From positions 79,751 to 143,750 of the forward strand of contig NZ_LMPF01000001.1 in NCBI RefSeq assembly GCF_001424345.1: DNA of 64,000 nt, written 5' to 3'. A model generated the notes under the pieces. The model made no database searches. It had not been told where the DNA came from and saw only the letters and a program-made list of their open reading frames with translations. Positions 34,848-44,009 of the stretch are shown piece after piece. How positions within the stretch are numbered: the first letter of the stretch is position 1; the number at the start of each line of letters is the position of its first letter. The position numbers and the translations under genes were made by a program. This stretch comes from Burkholderia sp. Leaf177. Lineage in GTDB: Bacteria > Pseudomonadota > Gammaproteobacteria > Burkholderiales > Burkholderiaceae.

Positions 34848-35630
34848 CTATCTCCGCCCCAACAAACTCACGCCATAAACCGCTGCCGACAGCATCGTGA
34901 TCCAGAAGCTCGTTGGCCAGTCGGTGTAATACGCCAGCGTCAATCCGACCCACGCTTGCCCCAGCGCGAAAACCGCCGCGAGCAATACGCCGGTCGATAA
35001 ACGCGTAGCGATGTTTTGCGCCGCCGCGGCCGGTCCGACCATCAATGCAAAAACGAGCAACACGCCCACAATTTGCGTCGATGCCGCCACCGCCAGCGCC
35101 GTGATCGCGAGAAAAAGCACAGACACGAGTCGCAGCGATACACCCTTGGCCTCGGCCAGCTCTGGCTGCAACGACGCAAACAACAGCGGTCGCATGATCA
35201 CGGCCAGCGCGCCGAGACTGACCACCGCGAGCCCGACCAGGACCACGAGCGTTTCGTGACTCACGCCAAGCACGTTGCCGAAGAGCAGCGCGGTCGCCTG
35301 GCTCGCGTACGCGGTGAAGAAATGCAGGAACAGCAACCCGAATCCCAGCGATAAAGACAGAATCACGCCGATGGCGACATCGCGTCCCGTCAGCTTTTCG
35401 CCGAGTGCGCCCATGCCGAAGCCTGCAGCAAGCGTAAAACCGATCATGCCCCAGAGCGGCGACACGCCGACGAGCACCGCGCCGGTCGCGCCGGTAAAAC
35501 CGACGTGGGACAAGGCGTGACCCGCGAACGTCTGCCCGCGCAGCACCAGGAAGTACCCGACAATGCCCGCCAGCACCGCCACGATTCCCGACGCCGCAAA
35601 GGCGTTGCGCATGAATTCGTATTCAAACAT
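34848..35630 (-). CDS. znuB: Zinc/manganese ABC transporter permease (ABC-3 family)
   Basis: A 260-residue inner-membrane subunit with about 8 TM segments. I start at MFEYEFMRNAFAA (35630), which is the usual ZnuB opening, and which overlaps the ATPase gene's stop by 8 bp; the longer frame reads through the other gene's His-rich tail. FAGHALSHVGFTGATGAVLVG near residue 40 is the ABC-3 landmark. It works with the ATPase and binding protein upstream in the same direction. Confidence 0.92.
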   Translation of the reverse strand: MFEYEFMRNAFAASGIVAVLAGIVGYFLVLRGQTFAGHALSHVGFTGATGAVLVGVSPLWGMIGFTLAAGFGMGALGEKLTGRDVAIGVILSLSLGFGLLFLHFFTAYASQATALLFGNVLGVSHETLVVLVGLAVVSLGALAVIMRPLLFASLQPELAEAKGVSLRLVSVLFLAITALAVAASTQIVGVLLVFALMVGPAAAAQNIATRLSTGVLLAAVFALGQAWVGLTLAYYTDWPTSFWITMLSAAVYGVSLLGRR

Positions 35631-36522
35631 CGTGGGAATGCGTTCCGGAATGGTGATGACCGTGATCGTGTCCATGATCGTGGTCGTGAGAATGCGAATG
35701 GCCGTCGGGACCGTCTTCGTGCGCGTGATCGAGCTTGTCGACTTCCACGTCGCCGGCCATGACAAAGATGCGGCCGTTCACGCGCATCACGTCGATGGGC
35801 GATCCATAAAGCTGCGAGAGAATTGGCTTCGTAATGACTTCATCGATAGTGCCAAGCGCCGCCCGGCCATTGCCGAGGTACAGCACGCGATCGATCGAGT
35901 TCAGCAGCGGATTGAGCTCGTGCGCCGAGAACAGCACGGTAATGCCGAGTTCGCGCTGCACGCGCCGCACGAGATCGACAACGCCGGTTTGATGACGCGG
36001 GTCGAGGCTGATCAGGGGTTCATCGAGGAGCAGAAGTTTCGGGTCGCCGAGCAGACATTGCGCGAGCAGCAAACGCTGCCGTTCGCCCCCCGACAACTCC
36101 GACAGAGGTCGCGCGGCGAGGGCGCGGCCATCGACGAGATCGAGCACGCGATCCACATCGGCTTGCGCCTTGGCACTCGTGCGTGGCAAACCCCAGCGAT
36201 GTCCGTCGGCGGCCATCGCGACAAAATCGCGGCCACGCACGCGCCGGCCGGAAAGCCCGCTGCGAATCTGCGGCATATAGCCAATCGATGCATTGCCGCG
36301 CACAACGCTCGATCCATTTACGCGGATCGTGCCTTGGGACAAGGGCAGAAGCCCGAGCATGGCGCGCATGAGCGTGGTCTTGCCGGCGCCGTTCGGCCCG
36401 AGCACGCCGATAAACTCACCCGCCGCGACATTGAAGCTCGCGTCCTTCAGGATCGGCCGGCCGCCGAGCTCGAGCGTGACGTGCTCGACGGTAAGCGCCC
36501 CCGCTTTGATCGATGCCATCAT
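35623..36522 (-). CDS. znuC: Zinc/manganese ABC transporter ATPase with a His-rich tail
   Basis: The protein has about 299 residues. GPNGAGKTTLMRA near residue 42 is Walker A, LSGGERQRLLLAQ near residue 140 the ABC signature, and LLLLDEPLISLD near residue 160 Walker B. ATG codons at 36522 and 36519 follow GAGGA; I choose 36522. The last 38 residues carry 14 His mixed with Asp, Gly and Ser (the DHDHGHDHGHHH run), a likely metal-binding tail that is rare on ATPase subunits. It overlaps the permease gene at its end. Confidence 0.92.
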   Translation of the reverse strand: MMASIKAGALTVEHVTLELGGRPILKDASFNVAAGEFIGVLGPNGAGKTTLMRAMLGLLPLSQGTIRVNGSSVVRGNASIGYMPQIRSGLSGRRVRGRDFVAMAADGHRWGLPRTSAKAQADVDRVLDLVDGRALAARPLSELSGGERQRLLLAQCLLGDPKLLLLDEPLISLDPRHQTGVVDLVRRVQRELGITVLFSAHELNPLLNSIDRVLYLGNGRAALGTIDEVITKPILSQLYGSPIDVMRVNGRIFVMAGDVEVDKLDHAHEDGPDGHSHSHDHDHGHDHGHHHSGTHSHDV

Positions 36523-36550
36523 CGAGCCGTATCCTCGAACGTCCAAACAC

Positions 36551-37447
36551 TCATCTCGTCTTTCCCTGCAACGCAGCCGACAACGCGTCGAGCTGCGAGG
36601 TCATCCATGTCTGGAAGGTCTTGCCGGCGGGCAGCGTCTCGGTGACGCTGATGCTCGGCACGTGTGAATCGTGCGCTACTTTCAGCATGCGCTTGGTCAG
36701 CGCTTCCGTTGCCTGACTGTTATAGATCAGTACGTGCACCTGACGCTCGCGCAAATCCTTTTCGAATGCGGCGATATCCGACGCGCTCGGTTCCGTGTCG
36801 TTCATGGCGGCAAGCTGGAAGCGGGCATTGCGCATATCGAGGCCAATTGCGTCCGACATATATCCGAACACCGGTTCCGTCGCCGTCACGGGCACGCCCT
36901 TGAACTGGCTTTTGAGCGCGGCGACCCGCGTATCGATGGGTTTAGCCGACGCCAGGAACGTGCTCAGGCGTGCATCGTAATCCGCTTTGTTCGCCGGGTC
37001 CGATTGGACCAGATACGCGCTGACCGCTTTCGCGACCGTGGGCATGGTGGCCGGGTCGTACCAAAGGTGGGGATTATCGCCGGATTTCTTGCCCATCAGT
37101 TGGGCCGCGACGATCGTCGTGCGCCCTTTTCCCTTCGATGCCGCCAGCAGCTTGTCCATCCACGGATCGTAGTCGGCGCCGTTATACACGACAAGCGCCG
37201 CATTCTGCAACGCGCGCGCGGTCTTCGGGCTAGCTTCGAAGAGATGCGGATCTTCGTCCGGGTTGCTCAGGATGCTGGTCACCGCAACGTGATTGCCACC
37301 GAGTTGCCGCACGACATCGCCATAAAAGTTCTCGGCCGCGACCACCGCGACCGTGCCGCTGGCCGATGTTTGCGCCATGGCCGTGCCGCCGAAAGTCATG
37401 GAAAAGAGGGCGGTGCAAGTCAATAAGGCGGCGACAAGTTTGCTCAT
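36551..37447 (-). CDS. znuA: Metal ABC transporter substrate-binding protein (ZnuA/SitA family)
   Basis: A 298-residue periplasmic protein with signal peptide ending at AMA-QT near residue 25. Metal ligands are visible as His in DEDPHLFEAS near residue 67, His in GDNPHLWYD near residue 127 and Glu in VTATEPVFGYM near residue 190. The Asp/Glu/His-rich loop seen in many ZnuA proteins is missing, while the ATPase subunit carries a His-rich tail. Zn or Mn specificity is not certain. A palindrome at 37497-37511 lies 50 bp upstream. Confidence 0.9.
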   Translation of the reverse strand: MSKLVAALLTCTALFSMTFGGTAMAQTSASGTVAVVAAENFYGDVVRQLGGNHVAVTSILSNPDEDPHLFEASPKTARALQNAALVVYNGADYDPWMDKLLAASKGKGRTTIVAAQLMGKKSGDNPHLWYDPATMPTVAKAVSAYLVQSDPANKADYDARLSTFLASAKPIDTRVAALKSQFKGVPVTATEPVFGYMSDAIGLDMRNARFQLAAMNDTEPSASDIAAFEKDLRERQVHVLIYNSQATEALTKRMLKVAHDSHVPSISVTETLPAGKTFQTWMTSQLDALSAALQGKTR

Positions 37448-37811
37448 GGCGTTTCCTGAAAGTTTAAGAATAGCGGGTCGATCAAATCGTCGGCGATGAT
37501 ATAACGTATCACTCCATTTTGCATCCACGGACGTATTACAGATCGATGTCCGGAACGCGTTCAGCCGAGAACACGCTTCGCGCAAAGCCGCGCCGCTTGG
37601 GGTTTTCCCGCGGTTTTCGCACCCTTTGCGCGTCGCAGCATCGAAACATCGCAACGTGCCTTGACACCGCCTCACTCGTCACCGATCATTCGACCACGCA
37701 GAGAGCAATTGATCGCGCACAGAGCGTTCGCTCACTGCCTTTGTGACTCAAGCGCGGCCAAAGCACGACTCAAGCGCGAATAAAGCGGCCAAAGACGAAC
37801 CGGAGACAACC
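37448..37811. other. Divergent region between metal importer and polyol cluster
   Basis: A 364-bp spacer. Besides the palindrome for the importer at 37497-37511, a -35-like TTGACA lies at 37661-37666 pointing towards the SDR gene, without a clear -10. Open frames in it are not supported. Confidence 0.5.
37497..37511. promoter_or_regulatory. Candidate Zur-type palindrome
   Basis: TGATA-TAACG-TATCA has 5-bp exact arms and an AT-rich centre, 50 bp before the binding-protein start. Position and composition fit a Zur/Fur-family operator; no such regulator gene is in the window. Confidence 0.45.
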
Positions 37812-38585
37812 GTGAAATTGCAGGACAAGGTAGCTATCGTGACGGGTGCGGCCAGCGGGATTGGCGAAGCGGTCACCAAACGATTTCTGGACGAAGGCGC
37901 GAAGGTCGTCGTCGTCGATCTGAAAGACGAAGCCGAACTGGCGCAGCGTTTTTCGGACTACGCGGGCAACGTGCTCGCCGTCAAAGCCGACGTCACCAAG
38001 CGCGAAGATCTCGAGCGCATCGTCTCGTCCACCGTCGACAAATTCGGCGGCATCGACATCCTGTACAACAACGCGGCGCTTTTCGACATGCGCCCGATCC
38101 TTGATGAATCCTGGGATATTTTCGATCGCCTCTTCGCGGTGAACGTGAAGGGCATGTTCTTCCTGATGCAGCTCGTCGCGCAGCAAATGGTCCGCCAAGG
38201 CCGCGGCGGGAAGATCGTCAATATGTCGTCGCAAGCCGGACGTCGCGGCGAGGCGCTAGTTTCCCACTATTGCGCAACGAAGGCCGCCGTGATCAGCTAC
38301 ACGCAATCGGCGGCATTGGGTCTCGCACAGCATGGCATCAACGTGAACAGCATTGCGCCGGGCGTGGTCGATACCCCCATGTGGGAAACCGTCGATGCGC
38401 TTTTCGCGAAGTATGAAAACCGTCCGCTCGGCGAAAAGAAGCGCCTGGTCGGTGAAGCCGTACCGCTTGGACGCATGGGCCTGCCGAACGATCTGACGGG
38501 CGCGGCGTTGTTCCTGGTATCGGCGGATTCGGATTACATCACCGCGCAGACGCTGAATGTGGATGGCGGCAACTGGATGAGCTAA
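37812..38585 (+). CDS. SDR-family polyol dehydrogenase (sorbitol dehydrogenase SmoS type)
   Basis: A 257-residue classical SDR, the length of Rhodobacter SmoS, if started from GTG at 37812, which follows CGGAGACAACC. The cofactor motif TGAASGIG lies near residue 10, the NNA motif in YNNAALFD near residue 90, and the catalytic Tyr-Lys in SHYCATKAAV near residue 155. A longer frame from 37743 would add 23 low-complexity residues. It heads the polyol cluster and probably oxidises sorbitol or a related alditol. Confidence 0.88.
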   Translation: MKLQDKVAIVTGAASGIGEAVTKRFLDEGAKVVVVDLKDEAELAQRFSDYAGNVLAVKADVTKREDLERIVSSTVDKFGGIDILYNNAALFDMRPILDESWDIFDRLFAVNVKGMFFLMQLVAQQMVRQGRGGKIVNMSSQAGRRGEALVSHYCATKAAVISYTQSAALGLAQHGINVNSIAPGVVDTPMWETVDALFAKYENRPLGEKKRLVGEAVPLGRMGLPNDLTGAALFLVSADSDYITAQTLNVDGGNWMS

Positions 38586-38743
38586 GTGCCTGGGGCGGGC
38601 ACGAAACCGCCCGCTACGAATTCAAGTTTCACGAGTACCAGAAAGTATGTAGTAGCCCGTATCAATCCGATCAGCCGATGATCGACGCGTCATGCAAGCC
38701 CGCAGCACGAGCGCCGTGCTAACGATAAAGGAGACGAAACAAC

Positions 38744-40087
38744 ATGAAACGCGCCACATTCACCCTTAAAAACCTGCCGATGCGCTCGTTCGCGTGCGCC
38801 GCTTTCGCCGCGGCCGCGCTTGTGCCGGTTGCCGCGAAGGCCGCGACCGTGACCATCGCGACGCTCAACAACCCGGACATGATCGAGTTGAAGAAGCTGT
38901 CGCCGGCGTTTGAAAAAGCCAATCCGGATATCCAGCTGAAGTGGGTGATCCTGGAAGAAAACGTTCTGCGTCAGCGCGCCACCACCGACATCACCACGAA
39001 TAGCGGCCAGTTCGACGTGATGGCGATCGGCACGTACGAAGCGCCGCAATGGGGCAAGCGCGGCTGGCTCGTGCCAATGACGAATCTCCCGGCCGACTAC
39101 GATCTCGACGACGTGGTGAAAACCGCGCGCGATGGTCTCTCGTACAACGGCCAGTTGTACGCGCTGCCGTTCTACGTTGAAAGCTCGATGACGTATTACC
39201 GCAAGGATTTGTTCGAAGCCGCCGGCCTGAAAATGCCGGATCAGCCGACCTACGACCAGATCAAGCAATTCGCCGACAAACTCACCGACAAAGCCAAGGG
39301 CCAATACGGCATCTGCTTGCGCGGCAAGGCGGGCTGGGGCGAGAACATGGCGTTTGTATCGACACTCGTGAACACGTACGGCGGCCGCTGGTTCGACGAG
39401 AACTGGAAAGCGCAACTTGATACGCCGGAATGGCACAAGGCGATCACGTTCTACTCAGACTTGCTGAAAAACGATGGCCCTCCGGGCGCCAGCTCGAACG
39501 GCTTCAATGAGAACCTGACGCTGATGTCGTCGGGCAAATGCGCGATGTGGATCGATGCAACGGTTGCAGCCGGCATGCTCTACAACAAGTCGCAATCGCA
39601 GGTCGCGGACAAGATCGGTTTTGCCGCAGCGCCGGTTGCCGTGACGCCGAAGGGCTCGCACTGGTTGTGGTCGTGGTCGCTGGCGATTCCGAAGACGTCG
39701 AAGTCCCAAGACGCTGCGAAGAAGTTCGCGACGTGGGCGACATCGAAGGAATACATCCAGTTGGCCGCGAAGGACGAAGGCTGGGCATCGGTTCCCCCGG
39801 GCACGCGCAAGTCGACATACGCGAACGCCGACTACAAGAAGGCCGCGCCGTTTGGCGACTTCGTGTTGAACGCAATCGAATCGGCTAACCCGAATGATTC
39901 CTCGATGAAGAAGATTCCGTACACCGGCGTTCAGTTTGTCGGCATTCCGGAATTCCAGTCGTTCGGCACGGTGGTTGGCCAGTCGATTGCCGGCGTGGTT
40001 GCAGGGCAGACGACCGTGGATGCAGCGCTGAAAGCGGGCAACGCAGCCGCGGACCGCGCCGTGAAGCAAGCCGGCTATCAGAAGTAA
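38744..40087 (+). CDS. Polyol ABC transporter substrate-binding protein (SmoE/MtlE family)
   Basis: A 447-residue periplasmic binding protein. Signal peptide ends at VAAKA-AT near residues 28-30. TLNNPDMIELKKLSPAFEKANPDI and DVMAIGTYEAPQWGKRGWLVPM are typical of the sorbitol/mannitol binding group. The sequence is highly expressed in style, with many Lys and Gln. An extensive stem-loop between it and the first permease (40141-40186) may hold the binding protein's mRNA stable and reduce the downstream genes. Confidence 0.93.
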   Translation: MKRATFTLKNLPMRSFACAAFAAAALVPVAAKAATVTIATLNNPDMIELKKLSPAFEKANPDIQLKWVILEENVLRQRATTDITTNSGQFDVMAIGTYEAPQWGKRGWLVPMTNLPADYDLDDVVKTARDGLSYNGQLYALPFYVESSMTYYRKDLFEAAGLKMPDQPTYDQIKQFADKLTDKAKGQYGICLRGKAGWGENMAFVSTLVNTYGGRWFDENWKAQLDTPEWHKAITFYSDLLKNDGPPGASSNGFNENLTLMSSGKCAMWIDATVAAGMLYNKSQSQVADKIGFAAAPVAVTPKGSHWLWSWSLAIPKTSKSQDAAKKFATWATSKEYIQLAAKDEGWASVPPGTRKSTYANADYKKAAPFGDFVLNAIESANPNDSSMKKIPYTGVQFVGIPEFQSFGTVVGQSIAGVVAGQTTVDAALKAGNAAADRAVKQAGYQK

Positions 40088-40140
40088 TCGAGCACGCTCT
40101 AGCAGTCGAGGCCCACACTCCTGGCGCCTAATGTAGTACA

Positions 40141-40186
40141 GCAGGCCGCGCCGCTCTTCGTTGGAAGGGCCACGCGCGCGGCCTGC
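40141..40186 (+). promoter_or_regulatory. Intercistronic stem-loop after the binding-protein gene
   Basis: GCAGGCCGCGC (40141-40151) and GCGCGGCCTGC (40176-40186) form an 11-bp perfect stem around a 24-nt loop. There is no T-run. Its place between binding-protein and permease genes fits mRNA-end protection that yields excess binding protein. Confidence 0.6.
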
Positions 40187-40210
40187 GCTTCATCGAGAGG
40201 TGACACGACC

Positions 40211-41146
40211 ATGAGTCAACTTAATCCCCCCATATCGAACACGTACGCGGAATCCGCGGCCGAGCGCGACAAGAAACGCGCGAAGTCGGTGCGCTGGCTG
40301 ATCACGCCATCGACTGCCGTATTGTTTTTGTGGATGGCCATTCCGCTCGCGATGACCATCTGGTATTCGTTCTCGAAATACAACTTGCTGAACCCGGACG
40401 TAAAGGGTTTTGCGGGTATCGATAACTACGAGTTCCTCGCAACGGATCCTGCATTTGGTCCGTCGATCGTTCATACGCTGGTTCTGATCGGCTCCGTGCT
40501 GGCGATCACCGTGATCGGCGGCGTGCTGCTCGCGGTGCTGTTCGACCGGAAGTTCATCGGGCAGGGCATTGCGCGCTTGCTGGTGATTGCACCGTTTTTC
40601 GTCATGCCGACGGTCAGCGCGCTGATCTGGAAGAACATGATCCTGCATCCGGTGTATGGCCTCGTGGCTGCCGCGATGCGAGGTTTGGGCATGCAGCCGA
40701 TCGACTGGTTCGGCGAGTATCCGCTCTTTGCCGTCATCATGATCGTTGCGTGGCAATGGCTGCCGTTCGCGTTCTTGATTCTCTTCACCGCGATCCAGTC
40801 ACTGGATCAGGAGCAGAAGGAGGCGGCGCGTATTGACGGTGCGGGCGCTTTCTCGATGTTCTTCTACATCACGTTGCCGCATTTGAAGCGCGCGATCGCC
40901 GTGGTCGTGATGATGGAAACCATTTTCCTGTTGTCGATCTTCGCCGAGATCTACACGACGACCGGCGGCGGTCCCGGCACCGCGACGACCAACCTGTCGT
41001 ACCTGATCTACTCGCTCGGCCTGCAACAATTCGACGTTGGTCTGGCATCGGCGGGCGGCATTCTGGCGGTCGTGCTGGCGAACATCGTGGCGTTCTTCCT
41101 CGTGCGGATGCTCGCGAAGAACCTGAAAGGGGAGTACGAATCATGA
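40211..41146 (+). CDS. Polyol ABC transporter permease (SmoF/MtlF family)
   Basis: A 311-residue inner-membrane subunit with 6 TM segments. The EAA-loop is present as EQKEAARIDGAGAFSMFFYITLPHLK near residue 200, the site that contacts the ATPase. A typical MalF-family WQWLPFAFLILFTAI precedes it. GAGAGGTGA precedes the ATG. The stop overlaps the next permease gene's start by 4 bp. Confidence 0.93.
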   Translation: MSQLNPPISNTYAESAAERDKKRAKSVRWLITPSTAVLFLWMAIPLAMTIWYSFSKYNLLNPDVKGFAGIDNYEFLATDPAFGPSIVHTLVLIGSVLAITVIGGVLLAVLFDRKFIGQGIARLLVIAPFFVMPTVSALIWKNMILHPVYGLVAAAMRGLGMQPIDWFGEYPLFAVIMIVAWQWLPFAFLILFTAIQSLDQEQKEAARIDGAGAFSMFFYITLPHLKRAIAVVVMMETIFLLSIFAEIYTTTGGGPGTATTNLSYLIYSLGLQQFDVGLASAGGILAVVLANIVAFFLVRMLAKNLKGEYES

Positions 41147-41991
41147 GCCATCCCGTAACTGCAACAACGTCGGCGCCGTTCATCGATACGCTGAAGCGCA
41201 GCGTGCTGGGCGTGATTGCGTGGCTGTTCGCCTTGCTGCTGTTTTTCCCGATCTTCTGGATGACCATCACGGCGTTCAAGACCGAGCAGCAGGCGTATTC
41301 GTCGTCGCTCTTTTTCACGCCGACGCTCGACAGCTTCCGCGAGGTCTTCGCGCGCAGCAACTACTTTGCGTTCGCGTGGAATTCCATCCTGATCTCGGTG
41401 GGCGTTACGGTGATCTGCTTGTTGCTCGCCGTGCCGTGCGCGTACGCAATGGCATTCTTCCCGACCAAGAAAACGCAGAAGGTCTTGCTGTGGATGCTGT
41501 CGACGAAAATGATGCCGTCGGTGGGCGTGCTCGTGCCAATCTACTTGCTGTGGAAAAACACCGGCATGCTGGACACGGTGTGGGGTTTGATCATCGTTTA
41601 TACGCTGATCAATTTGCCGATCGCCGTGTGGATGTCCTACACGTACTTCAACGAAATCCCGCGCGACATTCTGGAAGCCGGGCGTATCGACGGTGCGGCG
41701 ACGTGGCAGGAGATCGTCTACTTGCTGATGCCCATGTCTTTGCCAGGGCTGGCATCCACGGGTCTGCTGCTCGTGATCCTGTCGTGGAACGAGGCTTTCT
41801 GGAGCATCAACCTGTCGAGCTCGAACGCAGCGCCGCTGACGGTTTTCATTGCGTCGTATTCGAGTCCTGAAGGTTTGTTCTGGGCCAAGCTCTCGGCGGC
41901 TTCCTTGCTGGCGGTCGCGCCAATCCTGATCGTCGGCTGGCTGTCGCAGAAACAACTCGTGCGCGGCCTGACCTTCGGCGCGGTGAAGTAG
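41143..41991 (+). CDS. Polyol ABC transporter permease (SmoG/MtlG family)
   Basis: A 282-residue second permease subunit. The EAA-loop is ILEAGRIDGAATWQEIVYLLMPMSLPG near residue 180. SFREVFARSNYFAFAWNSILIS is typical of the MalG-like group. It overlaps the first permease (ATGA), so translation is coupled. With the binding protein and ATPase (42822-43943) it forms the full importer. Confidence 0.93.
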   Translation: MSHPVTATTSAPFIDTLKRSVLGVIAWLFALLLFFPIFWMTITAFKTEQQAYSSSLFFTPTLDSFREVFARSNYFAFAWNSILISVGVTVICLLLAVPCAYAMAFFPTKKTQKVLLWMLSTKMMPSVGVLVPIYLLWKNTGMLDTVWGLIIVYTLINLPIAVWMSYTYFNEIPRDILEAGRIDGAATWQEIVYLLMPMSLPGLASTGLLLVILSWNEAFWSINLSSSNAAPLTVFIASYSSPEGLFWAKLSAASLLAVAPILIVGWLSQKQLVRGLTFGAVK

Positions 41992-42031
41992 CGCAGTGAC
42001 AAGTACATGTAGCACTTTAGAGGCCGATCCA

Positions 42032-42772
42032 GTGAACCTGAACTTGTCCCAAGCCGGCGCAGCGGATGTTTCCAGTGCAACCGCTGCCCATGACGATCAC
42101 CTGTTGATTTGCGATTGCGATGGCGTGCTGATCGACAGCGAAGCCATTGCGGGCCGCATGCTCGTGCAGGAGATCGAGGCGCTCTGGCCCGGCGTGGACG
42201 CTGAACCTATCGTCACGCCGCTGCTCGGGTTGCGCATTGAAACGGTGTTGCGGCGTTCGGCTGAAACGCTCGGAAAAACGCTCGACTCCGCGCAGATCGA
42301 TGCAATCCGCGCGGTCGTGGAAGCGTCGGCGGTTGAAGCGCCGGCGGTCGATGGTATCGATGCAGCGCTCGGCCGCATTGCGTTGAGAAAAGCCTGCGCG
42401 AGCAACAGTTTTACGTCGTATGTGGAAGCGGTGCTGAGCCGCACGGGCCTCGTGCGCTATTTCGGCGAACGGCTTTTTTGCGCCGATACCGTGGCGAATC
42501 CGAAACCCGCGCCCGACGTGTATCTCTCGGCGGCGCGCACGCTGCGCGTTGCGCCCGAGCGGTGCGTGGTGGTGGAAGACAGCGTGACCGGCGTGACGGC
42601 GGCTGCGGCGGCGGGCATGACCGTGCTGGGTTTCGTGGGCGGCGGTCATGCAAGTGAAGGACAAATCGATGCGCTGAAACGTGCTGGCGCAAGTGTCGTG
42701 TTCGACGAAATGGGGCAGCTCCCCGCGCTTGTCGAACAATGGCTGCAAAACGCAAGCTTTGAACTGCCCTGA
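42032..42772 (+). CDS. HAD-superfamily phosphatase within the polyol operon
   Basis: A 246-residue HAD hydrolase, beta-phosphoglucomutase/phosphatase type with helical cap. Motif I is [11 protein letters not shown], motif III Lys in [10 protein letters not shown] and motif [14 protein letters not shown]. The start is uncertain; GTG at 42032 has TAGAGG at 8 bp, while a GTG at 41996 would extend it. Its position between permease and ATPase genes suggests dephosphorylation of a sugar or polyol phosphate, perhaps clearing an inhibitory intermediate. This is inference. Confidence 0.85.
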   Translation: MNLNLSQAGAADVSSATAAHDDHLLICDCDGVLIDSEAIAGRMLVQEIEALWPGVDAEPIVTPLLGLRIETVLRRSAETLGKTLDSAQIDAIRAVVEASAVEAPAVDGIDAALGRIALRKACASNSFTSYVEAVLSRTGLVRYFGERLFCADTVANPKPAPDVYLSAARTLRVAPERCVVVEDSVTGVTAAAAAGMTVLGFVGGGHASEGQIDALKRAGASVVFDEMGQLPALVEQWLQNASFELP

Positions 42773-42821
42773 GCCGCGTGCTCGCAGGAAACAAAGCGAA
42801 GTTAAAGACGGAGACTCCATC

Positions 42822-43943
42822 ATGGCAAGCCTGAATCTGCGCAACATCAACAAGCGCTACGAAGAAACCGAAGTGATTCGCAGCGTGAACCTCGATATCG
42901 CCGACGGTGAGTTCGTCGTGTTCGTGGGGCCGAGCGGTTGCGGCAAGTCCACGCTGATGCGGATGATCGCCGGTCTCGAAGACATCAGCGGCGGCGATCT
43001 GAATATCGACGGCGTGCGCGTGAACGACGTGCCGCCCGCCAAGCGCGGCATTGCGATGGTGTTTCAGTCGTATGCGCTGTATCCGCACATGACGCTGTAC
43101 GACAACATGGCGTTTGGCCTCAAGCTTGCGGGCGCGAAGAAGCCGGAAATCGACGCAGCAGTGCAGCAAGCCGCGAAGATCCTTCACATCGATCATTTGC
43201 TCGACAGGAAACCTAAGCAATTGTCGGGTGGTCAGCGTCAGCGTGTGGCAATTGGCCGGGCGATCACGCGTAAGCCGAAAGTGTTTCTCTTCGATGAACC
43301 GCTTTCCAATCTCGACGCCGCGTTGCGCGTGAAGATGCGTCTCGAGTTCGCGCGCCTGCACGACGAGCTGAAGACCACGATGATCTACGTGACGCACGAT
43401 CAGGTCGAAGCCATGACGCTCGCGGACAAGATCGTGGTGTTGTCGGCGGGAAATGTGGAGCAGGTCGGCACGCCGAACCAGCTTTATCACGCGCCGCAGA
43501 ACAAGTTCGTCGCGGGTTTTATCGGCTCGCCGAAGATGAATTTTTTCAATGGCGTAGTTACGCAGGTTTTAAGCGATGGCGTGCTGGTGAAGTACGAAAC
43601 CGGCGAGACGCAGCTTGCCGCGGTGGAGCCGGGGAATGCCAAGGTCGGCGATTCGGTGACGATCGGCATTCGTCCGGAGCATCTGCACGCGGGAACGGCG
43701 GCGACCGTTGAACACGGGGTATCGGCGAAGACGATGGCCGTCGAATCGCTCGGCGATGCCGCGTATTTGTACGCGGAGTCATCGGTGGCGCCGGAAGGGA
43801 TCATCGCCCGGATTCCGCCGCTCGAGCGCCATTCGCGCGGCGAAGTGCTGAAGCTGGGCGCCATGCCCGAGCATTGCCACTTGTTCAATGCCGAAGGGAG
43901 CGCGTATCAACGGAAGATCGTCGAGGTGTTGTCGGCGGCATGA
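42822..43943 (+). CDS. Polyol ABC transporter ATPase (MalK/UgpC/SmoK family)
   Basis: A 373-residue ATPase. [18 protein letters not shown] near residue 38 is Walker [15 protein letters not shown] near residue 135 the signature, and [15 protein letters not shown] near residue 155 Walker B. A C-terminal TOBE/OB domain starts near residue 240, as in MalK, and may bind regulators. GACGGAGA precedes the ATG. A perfect 44-bp palindrome follows as terminator. Confidence 0.94.
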   Translation: MASLNLRNINKRYEETEVIRSVNLDIADGEFVVFVGPSGCGKSTLMRMIAGLEDISGGDLNIDGVRVNDVPPAKRGIAMVFQSYALYPHMTLYDNMAFGLKLAGAKKPEIDAAVQQAAKILHIDHLLDRKPKQLSGGQRQRVAIGRAITRKPKVFLFDEPLSNLDAALRVKMRLEFARLHDELKTTMIYVTHDQVEAMTLADKIVVLSAGNVEQVGTPNQLYHAPQNKFVAGFIGSPKMNFFNGVVTQVLSDGVLVKYETGETQLAAVEPGNAKVGDSVTIGIRPEHLHAGTAATVEHGVSAKTMAVESLGDAAYLYAESSVAPEGIIARIPPLERHSRGEVLKLGAMPEHCHLFNAEGSAYQRKIVEVLSAA

Positions 43944-43954
43944 TTTTTTGAGCA

Positions 43955-43998
43955 CGCATGAACAAACGCCCGGACATGTCCGGGCGTTTGTTCATGCG
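43955..43998. terminator. Perfect 44-bp palindrome, bidirectional terminator
   Basis: Every base from 43955 to 43976 is the exact complement of 43998 back to 43977, so the sequence is a perfect palindrome without a loop. The GC-rich middle CGCCCGGACATGTCCGGGCG is flanked by AAACAAGTAC-type A/T-rich ends (AACAAA and TTTGTT). It lies 11 bp after the ATPase gene and 12 bp from the end of the convergent SorC gene, so it can end both transcripts. Confidence 0.85.
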
Positions 43999-44009
43999 AG
44001 GCCTTTAAA

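Noticed and set aside
35563..36645. 360-residue plus-strand frame over the metal ABC genes
   Set aside because: Antisense to clearly recognisable ATPase and permease genes; His/Arg-rich shadow.
37519..37746. 75-residue frame upstream of the polyol SDR
   Set aside because: Arg/Ser-rich, no ribosome site, in a divergent control region.
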